A model generated the notes under the pieces. It saw only the letters and a program-made list of their open reading frames with translations, ran no database searches and was not told the DNA's origin. A stretch of DNA of 64,000 nucleotides from Maribacter dokdonensis DSW-8 (lineage in GTDB: Bacteria > Bacteroidota > Bacteroidia > Flavobacteriales > Flavobacteriaceae): assembly GCF_001447995.1 (NCBI RefSeq), contig NZ_LDPE01000002.1, positions 620,001 to 684,000 of the forward strand, written 5' to 3'. Of this stretch, positions 49,505 through 57,693 are shown piece by piece (position 1 is the stretch's first letter; each line of letters starts with the position of its first letter). The position numbers were made by a program, and so were the translations under genes.

Positions 49505-50122
49505 ATGCAAAAGATTTTTGTGACAGGAATATCTACCGAGGTAGGCAAAACTATTGCATCAGCAATTTTTGTTGAGGCATTGAAAGCCGATTATTGGAAA
49601 CCGGTACAGGCAGGAGATTTAGATAATACGGATACGGATAAGGTAAAACGTTTAATATCTAATGATAGGTCTAAGTTTCACCCAAGCAGCTATAATCTTA
49701 AATTGCCCATGAGTCCGCATGCTGCAGCCCAGATTGAAGGTGTCACTATAGATAGGTTTCACATTAACGAGCCAGAAACGGATAATAATTTGATCATAGA
49801 AGGGTCTGGTGGTATATTGGTACCGCTTAATGATGAAGATACCATGTTCGATATTATAATGCCAGATTATAAAGTGGTTGTGGTATCTAGAAATTATTTG
49901 GGCAGTATCAACCATTCTTTATTGACAATACAATGGTTGTTGCATAAAGGATATGAAGTTTCGGTATTGTTCAGTGGAGAAGCAAATCCGCACACGGAGA
50001 ATATCATACTGCATAAAACCGGTGTGTCGTTAATTGGTAGAATAGACGAAGAAAAAGAATTCACAAAAGAGGTTGTTAAAAAATATGCCGACAAATTTCA
50101 AGGAATATTACAAACCTTATAA
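49505..50122 (+). CDS. bioD: dethiobiotin synthetase
   Basis: Closes the ureido ring of dethiobiotin from 7,8-diaminopelargonate, CO2 and ATP. The 205-residue chain has the P-loop GISTEVGKTIAS, the substrate lysine and proline in YWKPVQAGD, and IEGSGGILVPL. Slightly shorter than E. coli BioD (about 225). The last six bases overlap the end of the antisense glycosyltransferase gene (TTATAA shared by both stops). Confidence 0.95.
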   Translation: MQKIFVTGISTEVGKTIASAIFVEALKADYWKPVQAGDLDNTDTDKVKRLISNDRSKFHPSSYNLKLPMSPHAAAQIEGVTIDRFHINEPETDNNLIIEGSGGILVPLNDEDTMFDIIMPDYKVVVVSRNYLGSINHSLLTIQWLLHKGYEVSVLFSGEANPHTENIILHKTGVSLIGRIDEEKEFTKEVVKKYADKFQGILQTL

Positions 50123-51598
50123 TCGCTGTAAAATAATGGCATTATCTACCGTTGCAAATAATGTATAATGTTGGGCAAGGTAGTTATCTATGTACTGGTT
50201 TTCCTCAACTTCTTTTTTATCTAAAATACGTTTACCTTTTCTAATGACAACGGTTTTTGGTTGTAGTTCTTCCATGATAAATTTTAATTCTTCAATAGAC
50301 TTTTTTCTCGGATTTTTGAAAAAGGTAAAAAGTTCATCCCTACAAATATTACTAGGATGTGTAGAGGCGGTAGTTGGTGGTAAGGTGCCTAAGTTCCAAT
50401 AACCAATATGATATTCAAAGAATAGTACGTTCTTGGTTTCAAGTTGATTTTCTAAAATGAATTGTGGGGCAGAAAAACCTTCACCATTGAAAATAGTGCC
50501 TTTTTCAATCTTATTATTTATAACATTTACATACTCCAGATAACTTTCGGCTGGAATCAATAGACCAATTACGGCTAAGTAAGCCGGTATTTTTGGTTTA
50601 TGAACTGTAATAAGGTTGCTAACAACAACACCTACTAAAATTAAAAGCATTGGGTGTAGCTGAATTAGGTAATGGCCATTGATTCTTCCTCCTTTTGCAA
50701 AAGAGAATAATACACCTATAATGGTAATCAATAACAGCTGAATATTTCTATTCTTAAAGTCTAGATTTTTACTTTTATGGGCATAAAACAAAAATACTGC
50801 TGTAATAACGAAGATGGGTGCTAGTTTAAAAACAGAATAACGTCTTGCTTCCGTATATTCTAAAGGGGCAAGAATTACGGACTCCCACCAGGTATACGTT
50901 ATATCGTTCAAAAAATATGGGGTTACCGTTGCTAGAATAATGGTTAGGGCTCCGGTACCAAATAAGACAACCTGTACAAAGCTTGTTTTTCTGTTAGTGA
51001 AAATGGACTCATAGCATAAGAAAAGTCCTAAGAACAGAATTGGGAAAGCCATGTTTAGCTTAACCATTACCGTTGCACCCACTAGTATACCAGATAAAAA
51101 TATGGAAAAGCTAGAATTTTTTGAAAGTAAAAGATAGATAGACGGTACAAAGAAAGCCATACAAATATGTTCTGACATTACCCCTTGTAAGCTGCCAAAT
51201 AGGCTTAGCAGAACAACACAGATTATCCCTATGAATACAGACGCCTTTTTAGAGACTAGGGTCAATGCTATTTTATATGTAAAGAATGCGGTTATAGCTA
51301 CTAAAACTACACCGGCAAAGCGTATGGCAACAAAACTTTTGCCAAATATGGATATGATAGCCGCAAAAAAAGCAAAAGTTAAAGGTGGTTTTAGGTCCCA
51401 CAACTGGGTATAAGGTAAAAATCCGTCAACCCAAGATTGACCTAGAAGAATAAAGGTACTTTCGTCACGATCTACATAGTCTCTAAAGAAAAAGGGAAAT
51501 CGAATAAATAGTGTAATTAATGAGAGTAATAAGAACACCGTAGTATCCTTCATTTGGGAAAAAGCTAAAAGTGCATTTCTGTTTCTTTCTAAGGGCAT
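50117..51598 (-). CDS. GT39/ArnT-like membrane glycosyltransferase
   Basis: A 493-residue integral-membrane protein with about 11 helices and the catalytic-loop motif YVDRDESTFILLGQSW, with the DxD/DE pair near the N terminus as in dolichyl-phosphate-mannose and lipid A glycosyltransferases (GT39/GT83). Residues DLKPPLTF complete the first outer loop. It would transfer a sugar from a polyprenyl-phosphate donor outside the inner membrane. An alternative ATG lies at 51553. It is transcribed against the biotin genes on both sides, splitting bioD from bioA. Confidence 0.88.
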   Translation of the reverse strand: MPLERNRNALLAFSQMKDTTVFLLLSLITLFIRFPFFFRDYVDRDESTFILLGQSWVDGFLPYTQLWDLKPPLTFAFFAAIISIFGKSFVAIRFAGVVLVAITAFFTYKIALTLVSKKASVFIGIICVVLLSLFGSLQGVMSEHICMAFFVPSIYLLLSKNSSFSIFLSGILVGATVMVKLNMAFPILFLGLFLCYESIFTNRKTSFVQVVLFGTGALTIILATVTPYFLNDITYTWWESVILAPLEYTEARRYSVFKLAPIFVITAVFLFYAHKSKNLDFKNRNIQLLLITIIGVLFSFAKGGRINGHYLIQLHPMLLILVGVVVSNLITVHKPKIPAYLAVIGLLIPAESYLEYVNVINNKIEKGTIFNGEGFSAPQFILENQLETKNVLFFEYHIGYWNLGTLPPTTASTHPSNICRDELFTFFKNPRKKSIEELKFIMEELQPKTVVIRKGKRILDKKEVEENQYIDNYLAQHYTLFATVDNAIILQRL

Positions 51599-51661
51599 CT
51601 GATTATTGCAGTTTATTTCCCGATCTTTGCAAGATAGATAAAATGGCGAATTATAAATTCT

Positions 51662-52936
51662 ATGACTGTAGAAAATCTATCCAATAGAGATAAAAAACAT
51701 TTATGGCATCCGCTTACACAACATAAGTTGGGAAAACCCCAGCTGCCTATTGTAAAGGCTAAAGGAGCTGTCTTGTTCGATGAAGATGGAAATGAATATA
51801 TAGATGCGATCGCTTCTTGGTATACGGTAATGTACGGCCACGCCAATGAACAGATTGTTTCTGCGATTACACAACAGATGCAAACCTTAGACTTTGTAAT
51901 GTTTAGTGGATTAACGCATGAACCTGCAATTGAATTATCTGAAAAATTAATGGAAATATTGCCTAACAATCAGGCTAAGATTTTCTTTAACGATAATGGT
52001 TCAACGGCCGTTGAGGCAGCAATAAAAATGGCATTTCAATTTTTTCATAATAAAGGAGAGAAAAGAGATACATTAATTGCTTTTGAGGATGGATTTCATG
52101 GCGATACGTTTGGTGCAATGAGTGCATCGGGACTATCATCATATAACGGTCCGTTTGAAGATTTTTTGTTAAAAGTAGAACGTATTCCCGTTCCAACAGA
52201 AGACAATTTAGATGAGATTAAACAGCTGCTCTCTCAAATACTAAAGAAAAATAAATGCGCCGCTTTCGTATTTGAACCATTGGTACAAGGTGCGGCCGGC
52301 ATGAAATTCCATTCGGCTAAAGGTTTAAATGAATTGATAGAAATTTGTCAAGAAGAACATATTTTATGTATTGCCGATGAAATAATGACCGGTTTCGGTA
52401 AAACGGGTAAAAATTTTGCCTCTGATTATTTGGAAAACAAGCCAGATATCATGTGTTTGAGCAAGGCTTTGACGGCAGGCATGTTCCCGTTAAGTATTAC
52501 CAGTTGTTCTCAAGCGGTGTATAACGGATTTTTAAGTGATGAGGTGCATAAAGGTTTTTTCCACGCTCATACGTTCAGTGCTCACCCATTAGGTTGTGCA
52601 GCAGCTTTGGCAGGTATTAAATTATTGAACTCTCCAGAAATTGTGAAGAAAAGGTCAGCTATTAATATGGCTCACAATACCTATGTACAAGAAATTAAAT
52701 CACACCCAAAAGTTGCGGAAGTAAGGGTTAAGGGCGTAATTTTGGCCATTGACTTAAATATAGAAACAGAACGTTACGGTAATTTAAGAGATAAGCTATA
52801 TAGCTTCTTTTTAGAAAGAGGTGTTTTATTAAGACCTTTAGGGAATACCGTTTATGTATTGCCGCCCTATGTAATTAAAAAAGGAGAGCTTCAGAAGGTT
52901 TATGAGGTCATAACGGAAGCATTGAACACTTTTTAG
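51662..52936 (+). CDS. bioA: adenosylmethionine-8-amino-7-oxononanoate aminotransferase
   Basis: Makes 7,8-diaminopelargonate using S-adenosylmethionine as amino donor. The 424-residue class III aminotransferase shows HLWHPLTQH, ASWYTVMYGHAN, NDNGSTAVEAAIKMA, EPLVQGAAGM, IADEIMTGFGKTG, and the PLP lysine in DIMCLSKALTAG. It lies 63 bases from the antisense glycosyltransferase start. A weak promoter (GATCTTTG at 51622-51629) may serve bioA-KAS. Confidence 0.96.
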   Translation: MTVENLSNRDKKHLWHPLTQHKLGKPQLPIVKAKGAVLFDEDGNEYIDAIASWYTVMYGHANEQIVSAITQQMQTLDFVMFSGLTHEPAIELSEKLMEILPNNQAKIFFNDNGSTAVEAAIKMAFQFFHNKGEKRDTLIAFEDGFHGDTFGAMSASGLSSYNGPFEDFLLKVERIPVPTEDNLDEIKQLLSQILKKNKCAAFVFEPLVQGAAGMKFHSAKGLNELIEICQEEHILCIADEIMTGFGKTGKNFASDYLENKPDIMCLSKALTAGMFPLSITSCSQAVYNGFLSDEVHKGFFHAHTFSAHPLGCAAALAGIKLLNSPEIVKKRSAINMAHNTYVQEIKSHPKVAEVRVKGVILAIDLNIETERYGNLRDKLYSFFLERGVLLRPLGNTVYVLPPYVIKKGELQKVYEVITEALNTF

Positions 52937-52944
52937 AATAGACA

Positions 52945-54156
52945 TTGAAAGAGAAAATATCAATAACGTCCATAGCTTCAATTTCACCTCTGGGGTCTAG
53001 TCTAGATGAAATTTGGAAAGCCTATCAAAATAACCAACATTATTTTTCACTTGAAAATATCAATGAAGCTAAAACCTGGGTTGCACCTTTAGCAACATCT
53101 GGACAGGTAATGGTAGCATCATTACGAGGGTCTGATAGTAAATATAAAAAGTTAGATAATAGTGTGTTATTTGCTATGGTAGCCTCTAGGATGGCTTTTG
53201 AACAATCTGGTTGGAGCAATACTTCTGATTTTGGAATCAATATGGGCTCATCAAGAGGGGCAACCAAGTTGTTTGAAGAATATCATTCTGAATTTTTAAA
53301 TACAGGTATTTCATCCACACTCAGCTCACCAACAACCACGCTAGGTAACATATCTTCATGGGTGTCTCATGATTTAGGGGCTAAGGGACCGGACATTTCA
53401 CATTCCATTACCTGTTCAACAGGATTACATTCAGTGCTGAACGGGGTAGCTTGGTTAAATAGCGGAATGTCTAGTAGGTTTTTGGTAGGAGCTAGTGAAG
53501 CACCTTTGACCAATTTTACCATTGCCCAAATGAAGGCGTTAAAAATATACGCAAAAGCACCAACGTTAAACTCGAATTCGGTAGTCGATAAGGCAACAGT
53601 AATTGAGCGTAGCCAAAATTATCCTTGCCAAGCGTTAAACTTTGAAAAGGAATACAATAGTATGATTTTAGGCGAAGCGGCATCAGTTGCGTGTTTGGAA
53701 ACAGGGATTGTTGACAATGCTCTGGCTGTTATTGAAGGAGTGGGGTTTGCAACGGAAATTTTAAAACATAATACATCAATTTCCGCAAATGCCGTTTGCT
53801 TTCAAAAATCTATGAAAAAGGCTTTGGATGGGATAAATCCTGCTGAGGTAGATGCCATTGTAATGCACGCACCAGGAACCATCAAAGGAGATTCATCAGA
53901 ATATAATGCAATCAAAGAAGTATTTGGTGATGATATGCCGCAATTGACCACCAATAAATGGAAGATAGGTCATACGTTTGCCACATCGGGGATGTTAAAT
54001 TTAGAATTGGCAATACTCATGTTACAGAATAATAAAATGGTCTCAATACCTTATTTGAATCAGAAAACGCATGAAAAAGACCTTAAAAAAGTGCTTGTAA
54101 ATGCGGTTGGATTTGGTGGTAATGCAGTAAGTATTTTGGTTTCTAAGAAAGAATAG
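52945..54156 (+). CDS. beta-ketoacyl-ACP synthase II-like enzyme in biotin cluster
   Basis: A 403-residue condensing enzyme of the FabF group. The Cys-His-His triad is intact: C157 (ITCSTG), H308 (VMHAPGTIKGD) and H343 (NKWKIGHTFATSG), with K338 ahead of the second histidine. It begins with TTG eight bases after bioA; no ATG is near. The N-terminal third is less like housekeeping FabF, and the His loop reads HAPGT instead of HGTGT, so this is a specialised paralogue. Given its place between bioA and bioB, it probably helps build the pimeloyl chain. It is not BioZ, which is KAS III-like. Confidence 0.85.
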   Translation: MKEKISITSIASISPLGSSLDEIWKAYQNNQHYFSLENINEAKTWVAPLATSGQVMVASLRGSDSKYKKLDNSVLFAMVASRMAFEQSGWSNTSDFGINMGSSRGATKLFEEYHSEFLNTGISSTLSSPTTTLGNISSWVSHDLGAKGPDISHSITCSTGLHSVLNGVAWLNSGMSSRFLVGASEAPLTNFTIAQMKALKIYAKAPTLNSNSVVDKATVIERSQNYPCQALNFEKEYNSMILGEAASVACLETGIVDNALAVIEGVGFATEILKHNTSISANAVCFQKSMKKALDGINPAEVDAIVMHAPGTIKGDSSEYNAIKEVFGDDMPQLTTNKWKIGHTFATSGMLNLELAILMLQNNKMVSIPYLNQKTHEKDLKKVLVNAVGFGGNAVSILVSKKE

Positions 54157-54212
54157 AAGGTGTAAATCATTAATTTAAAAACCAACAATTATTTTTTCAA
54201 TTTAAATTCAGT

Positions 54213-54220
54213 TATTTTTG
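54213..54220 (+). promoter_or_regulatory. candidate -7 box for bioB
   Basis: TATTTTTG is a full match to TAnnTTTG, 25 bases before the bioB ATG, in the 89-base gap after the KAS gene. No TTG at the standard distance. Confidence 0.45.
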
Positions 54221-54245
54221 AACCCTGGTAACAACCTAAGATTAT

Positions 54246-55340
54246 ATGAGCGAAGCAAGACATAATTGGTCAAAAGAAGAAATTTTAGAAATTTACAACA
54301 AGCCTTTAATGGAGCTACTTTACGAAGCTGCAACGGTGCATAGAAAAAATCACGACCCTAATACGGTTCAGGTTTCTACATTACTTTCCATTAAAACTGG
54401 TGGTTGTCCAGAAGATTGCGGGTATTGTCCTCAGGCGGCGCGTTATCATACAGATATTGAAGGAAATGATTTAATGGCCGTATCTCAAGTAAAAGCTCAG
54501 GCATTACGTGCAAAAGCATCTGGTAGTTCAAGGGTGTGCATGGGTGCCGCATGGAGAAATGTTAAGGATGGTCCTGAATTTGAACAAGTGTTAGAAATGG
54601 TAAGAACCATCAATAAGCTTGACATGGAGGTTTGCTGTACCTTGGGTATGATCACAGAAAATCAGGCAAAGCGTTTGGCAGAAGCTGGTTTGTACGCTTA
54701 CAATCATAATTTAGATACATCAGAGGATTATTATAAAGATGTAATTTCCACACGTGCTTTTGAAGACCGTTTAGATACTATAGAAAATGTACGTAAGAGT
54801 AATGTAACCGTTTGTAGTGGTGGTATTATAGGAATGGGAGAGGCATTGGAAGATAGAGCAGGCATGTTGGTGGCGTTGACATCATTAAATCCACAGCCGG
54901 AATCAGTTCCAATTAATGCATTGGTTGCCGTAGAAGGAACGCCAATGGAAGATATTGAGCCCGTATCTATTTGGGATATGATTCGAATGGTGGCTACAAC
55001 CAGAATAGTTATGCCAGAGACTCAGGTTCGTTTATCCGCAGGTAGAACAGAGATGAGTAGAGAAGGGCAGGCAATGTGTTTCTTTGCCGGAGCAAACTCT
55101 ATTTTTGCGGGAGATAAGTTGTTGACTACTCCTAACCCAGATGTAAACGAGGATATGGAAATGTTCAAAATGTTAGGCTTAAACCCACAAAAGCCGTTTA
55201 CAAAAGTATCACAGCCAAAAACTGTTGAAGCAAAGGATTCTCAATTAAAACCAATGGGCGAAAAACCGAAATGGTCAAGACCGGGTCATTCAATTGAGCG
55301 TAATGAAAATGCCAAGCAAAAGGCTAAAATTGTTGATTAA
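54246..55340 (+). CDS. bioB: biotin synthase
   Basis: Radical-SAM enzyme inserting sulphur into dethiobiotin. The iron-sulphur cysteines are C54, C58 and C61 in GGCPEDCGYCPQ. Further family marks are CMGAAWRN, YNHNLDTSEDYY and VRLSAGRTEMS. At 364 residues it has a C-terminal extension of about 30 polar residues (KPTFxKVSQPKT-like, ending KQKAKIVD) beyond the usual barrel. Last recognised biotin-ring gene; a 78-base gap with palindromes precedes the next gene. Confidence 0.97.
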   Translation: MSEARHNWSKEEILEIYNKPLMELLYEAATVHRKNHDPNTVQVSTLLSIKTGGCPEDCGYCPQAARYHTDIEGNDLMAVSQVKAQALRAKASGSSRVCMGAAWRNVKDGPEFEQVLEMVRTINKLDMEVCCTLGMITENQAKRLAEAGLYAYNHNLDTSEDYYKDVISTRAFEDRLDTIENVRKSNVTVCSGGIIGMGEALEDRAGMLVALTSLNPQPESVPINALVAVEGTPMEDIEPVSIWDMIRMVATTRIVMPETQVRLSAGRTEMSREGQAMCFFAGANSIFAGDKLLTTPNPDVNEDMEMFKMLGLNPQKPFTKVSQPKTVEAKDSQLKPMGEKPKWSRPGHSIERNENAKQKAKIVD

Positions 55341-55358
55341 TACTACATTAATACATTT

Positions 55359-55393
55359 TTAAGAAAATATTTTCTTAACGTTAATTACCTTTG
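55359..55393 (+). promoter_or_regulatory. promoter with two overlapping palindromes before the JmjC-like gene
   Basis: A 20-base perfect palindrome TTAAGAAAATATTTTCTTAA (55359-55378) shares its last TTAA with a second palindrome TTAACGTTAA (55375-55384). A full -7 box TACCTTTG follows at 55386-55393. The palindromes cover the place of the -33 element, so they could be an operator. TTAACGTT also occurs twice upstream of the TonB receptor at 1.4 kb. Confidence 0.5.
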
Positions 55394-55418
55394 GCATCCC
55401 TAAAAAAACCAAGAGTAA

Positions 55419-56291
55419 TTGAAGTTAGCAGACATTCCTAGGGTAAAAAATATTACTAAGGACGACTTTATAGAAAACTACTTTAAGCCTCAAAAGCCTG
55501 TTGTGTTAGAACAGGCTATTGCAGACTGGCCAGCCTTTACTAAATGGAATTTAGATTACATGAAAGAGGTTGCAGGGGATATTACTGTGCCCTTATATGA
55601 TAATAGACCGGTTCAGCATAAAGACGGTTTTAACGAGCCACATGCTAAAATGAAAATGGCGGACTATGTTGATCTTTTAAAAAAAGAGCCAACCAAATAC
55701 AGAATTTTTCTTTGGAATATTTTAAAGGAAGTACCTGCCTTACAGAAAGACTATGCCTTTCCGGATTTTGGGTTAAGGCTTTTAAAAGGGCTGCCAATGT
55801 TGTTTTTTGGCGGAAGAGATTCATACACCTTTATGCATTATGATATTGATTTAGCCAATATTTTTCATTTTCATTTTGATGGAGAGAAAGAAGTGGTGTT
55901 GTTTCCTCAATCTGAAACAAAGAGGCTTTATAAAGTACCACATTCTTTAATAACACATGAAAGCATTGACTTCTCTAATCCTGATTATCAAAAGTGGCCT
56001 GCACTAAGACATGCTAACGGTTTTAAAACAACATTAAAACATGGAGAAGTACTGTATATGCCAGAAGGGTTTTGGCATTATATGAAGTATATAACCCCGG
56101 GTTTTTCTATGAGTTTGCGTGCTTTGGCACGTAATCCCAAAAATTTAGGTAAGGCATTTTACAACATTTTGATAATGCGCTATTATGATGTATTAATGCG
56201 AAAACTCAAAGGTCAAGATTGGATAGATGCCAAGAATATCAGGGCGATTACTGACACCAATAAAAATGTTGAGGCATTAGATGAAAACTAA
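55419..56291 (+). CDS. JmjC/cupin-like Fe(II)-2-oxoglutarate-dependent hydroxylase family protein
   Basis: A 290-residue Cupin_8-type protein. The iron-binding facial triad is visible: H140 and D142 in FMHYDID, and H220 in PEGFWHYM. The N-terminal KPQKPVVLEQAIADWPA is typical of JmjC-type asparaginyl or ribosomal-protein hydroxylases. Start is TTG at 55419 (LADIPRVKN follows); no ATG is available upstream. It lies after bioB with its own promoter. Target unknown. Convergent with recX. Confidence 0.87.
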   Translation: MKLADIPRVKNITKDDFIENYFKPQKPVVLEQAIADWPAFTKWNLDYMKEVAGDITVPLYDNRPVQHKDGFNEPHAKMKMADYVDLLKKEPTKYRIFLWNILKEVPALQKDYAFPDFGLRLLKGLPMLFFGGRDSYTFMHYDIDLANIFHFHFDGEKEVVLFPQSETKRLYKVPHSLITHESIDFSNPDYQKWPALRHANGFKTTLKHGEVLYMPEGFWHYMKYITPGFSMSLRALARNPKNLGKAFYNILIMRYYDVLMRKLKGQDWIDAKNIRAITDTNKNVEALDEN

Positions 56292-56297
56292 AGGTTC

Positions 56298-56774
56298 TTA
56301 GGGAATTAACTCTTGCAGTTTTTCATAGACCAAGTGACTTTCCCAGCCTCTGTATAGGAGGTAATCTGCTAATTTTTTTCTTCTTTTCTGGGTATTTGTT
56401 TCAGTAATTTGATCTAGTCTTTTTTTAGCGAGATGATCTAGGGTGGTTGAGTATGCTTCGGGTTCGATCTCTTTTAAAGCTGTAGTTATATTATATTTAG
56501 AAACATCTCTAAACTTGAGTTCACGTACAATTCTATTTTTGCCCCATTTTTTAATGTTGAATTTGCCACGAGCAAAACTTTTGGCAAAGCGCTCTTCATT
56601 TAAAAACCTGTCTTCAATAAGTTGGGCTATAATGGTATCTATAGCTATCGGTATCATACCCATATCCTTTAATTTAGAAACCACCTCTTTGTGGCAACGA
56701 TCTTGGTAGGCACAATAGCTTTCTATTTTTTTAGTGGCTTCTTGAACGGTATAGCCTTTTGATTTTTGGTTCAA
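56298..56774 (-). CDS. recX: regulatory protein RecX
   Basis: A 158-residue modulator of RecA filaments, made of helical repeats: YTVQEATKKIESYCAYQDRCHKEVVSKL, then IDTIIAQLIEDRFLNEERFAKSFARGKF and a third repeat ending YRGWESHLVYEKL. Start TTG at 56774, since a stop codon is in frame three codons upstream and no ATG is near. It begins six bases after the DUF3667 gene. recA is not in the window. Confidence 0.93.
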   Translation of the reverse strand: MNQKSKGYTVQEATKKIESYCAYQDRCHKEVVSKLKDMGMIPIAIDTIIAQLIEDRFLNEERFAKSFARGKFNIKKWGKNRIVRELKFRDVSKYNITTALKEIEPEAYSTTLDHLAKKRLDQITETNTQKRRKKLADYLLYRGWESHLVYEKLQELIP

Positions 56775-56780
56775 TGAAAT

Positions 56781-57587
56781 TTATTTAAAGTTTCCCAATA
56801 TGTATGCAATAGCTATACCTATTAGAACTGAAATGATTGCTACAGCTAATATACTTCCTGTTAAAATGGCTAAAAATAAAATAATTTTCAAAATTGACTG
56901 TCCTATTGTTAGCTTATAAAGCTTCCCATAGACATAAGTATAATAGAGAATAAGTAATGGATAAATTAAGAGGTACAGACTTGGATGAATCCAAATAGCT
57001 ATAAAAAAAATTAGAGAGGTAGTTAACATACTAAAACCTTGAATGTAGCAATTGGCTACAATATGTTCCGCATAATTGTATGGCTTTCTGTATATAAGAA
57101 AAGCCATTAAGGTGTATATTGGTAGCAGAAGTATTACCAATATATTAAAATACTTAAGCATGAATTTTGAACTTTCAGCAGATTTTGTCAATTGCTCTGA
57201 TTGAAACTCTTCATTTGTAAATGGACCTCCTATAACTTCGGCATACCAATCTAGTTGAGATTTATTAAAATCATTCATAACTGATATAAATTCTTCATCA
57301 AAAGAATTAAATACAAACAAGTTAATAGCCATGCCTATAGTTAGAAATGCAAAAGGATTTAAGAACTTTTTACGTGTGCCGCTATAATATTCCCTGAGAA
57401 GCACTCCAGGTCTTAAAATCAAGTATTTAATGGTAACAAGGTACTTATTGTCCCACCCAATATAATTTTGAAAAGCGTCTTCTAGAATACGTTTAATCGT
57501 TATTCTTTCAAAGACTATTTTAGCACCACATTGGTTACAGTAAAATGATTGATGAACTAGAGCAGAAGAGCAGTTTTTGCAGGACAT
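56781..57587 (-). CDS. DUF3667 zinc-ribbon membrane protein
   Basis: A 268-residue protein with an N-terminal zinc ribbon (C3, C6, C17, C20) followed by a conserved amphipathic part (RILEDAFQNYIGWDNKYLVTIKYLILRPGVLLREYYSGTR-type) and about four membrane helices. This is the standard layout of DUF3667, a Bacteroidota family without known function. It is upstream of recX by six bases and downstream of the rng terminator. I see no promoter of full consensus. Confidence 0.87.
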   Translation of the reverse strand: MSCKNCSSALVHQSFYCNQCGAKIVFERITIKRILEDAFQNYIGWDNKYLVTIKYLILRPGVLLREYYSGTRKKFLNPFAFLTIGMAINLFVFNSFDEEFISVMNDFNKSQLDWYAEVIGGPFTNEEFQSEQLTKSAESSKFMLKYFNILVILLLPIYTLMAFLIYRKPYNYAEHIVANCYIQGFSMLTTSLIFFIAIWIHPSLYLLIYPLLILYYTYVYGKLYKLTIGQSILKIILFLAILTGSILAVAIISVLIGIAIAYILGNFK

Positions 57588-57640
57588 TTGTAATGGTTGG
57601 TTAGGAATTTAATTGTTAAAATACATAAAAACCCAAAAAC

Positions 57641-57671
57641 AAAAAAAGCGACTCTGTTTAGAGTCGCTTTT
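57641..57671 (-). terminator. terminator after rng
   Basis: Perfect arms AAAGCGACTC/GAGTCGCTTT with a six-base loop. On the minus strand the stem is followed by a T-rich tract (complement of 57641-57647 and beyond), 23 bases after the rng stop. Confidence 0.93.
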
Positions 57672-57693
57672 AGTTGTATAAAGTCTTATTGGT

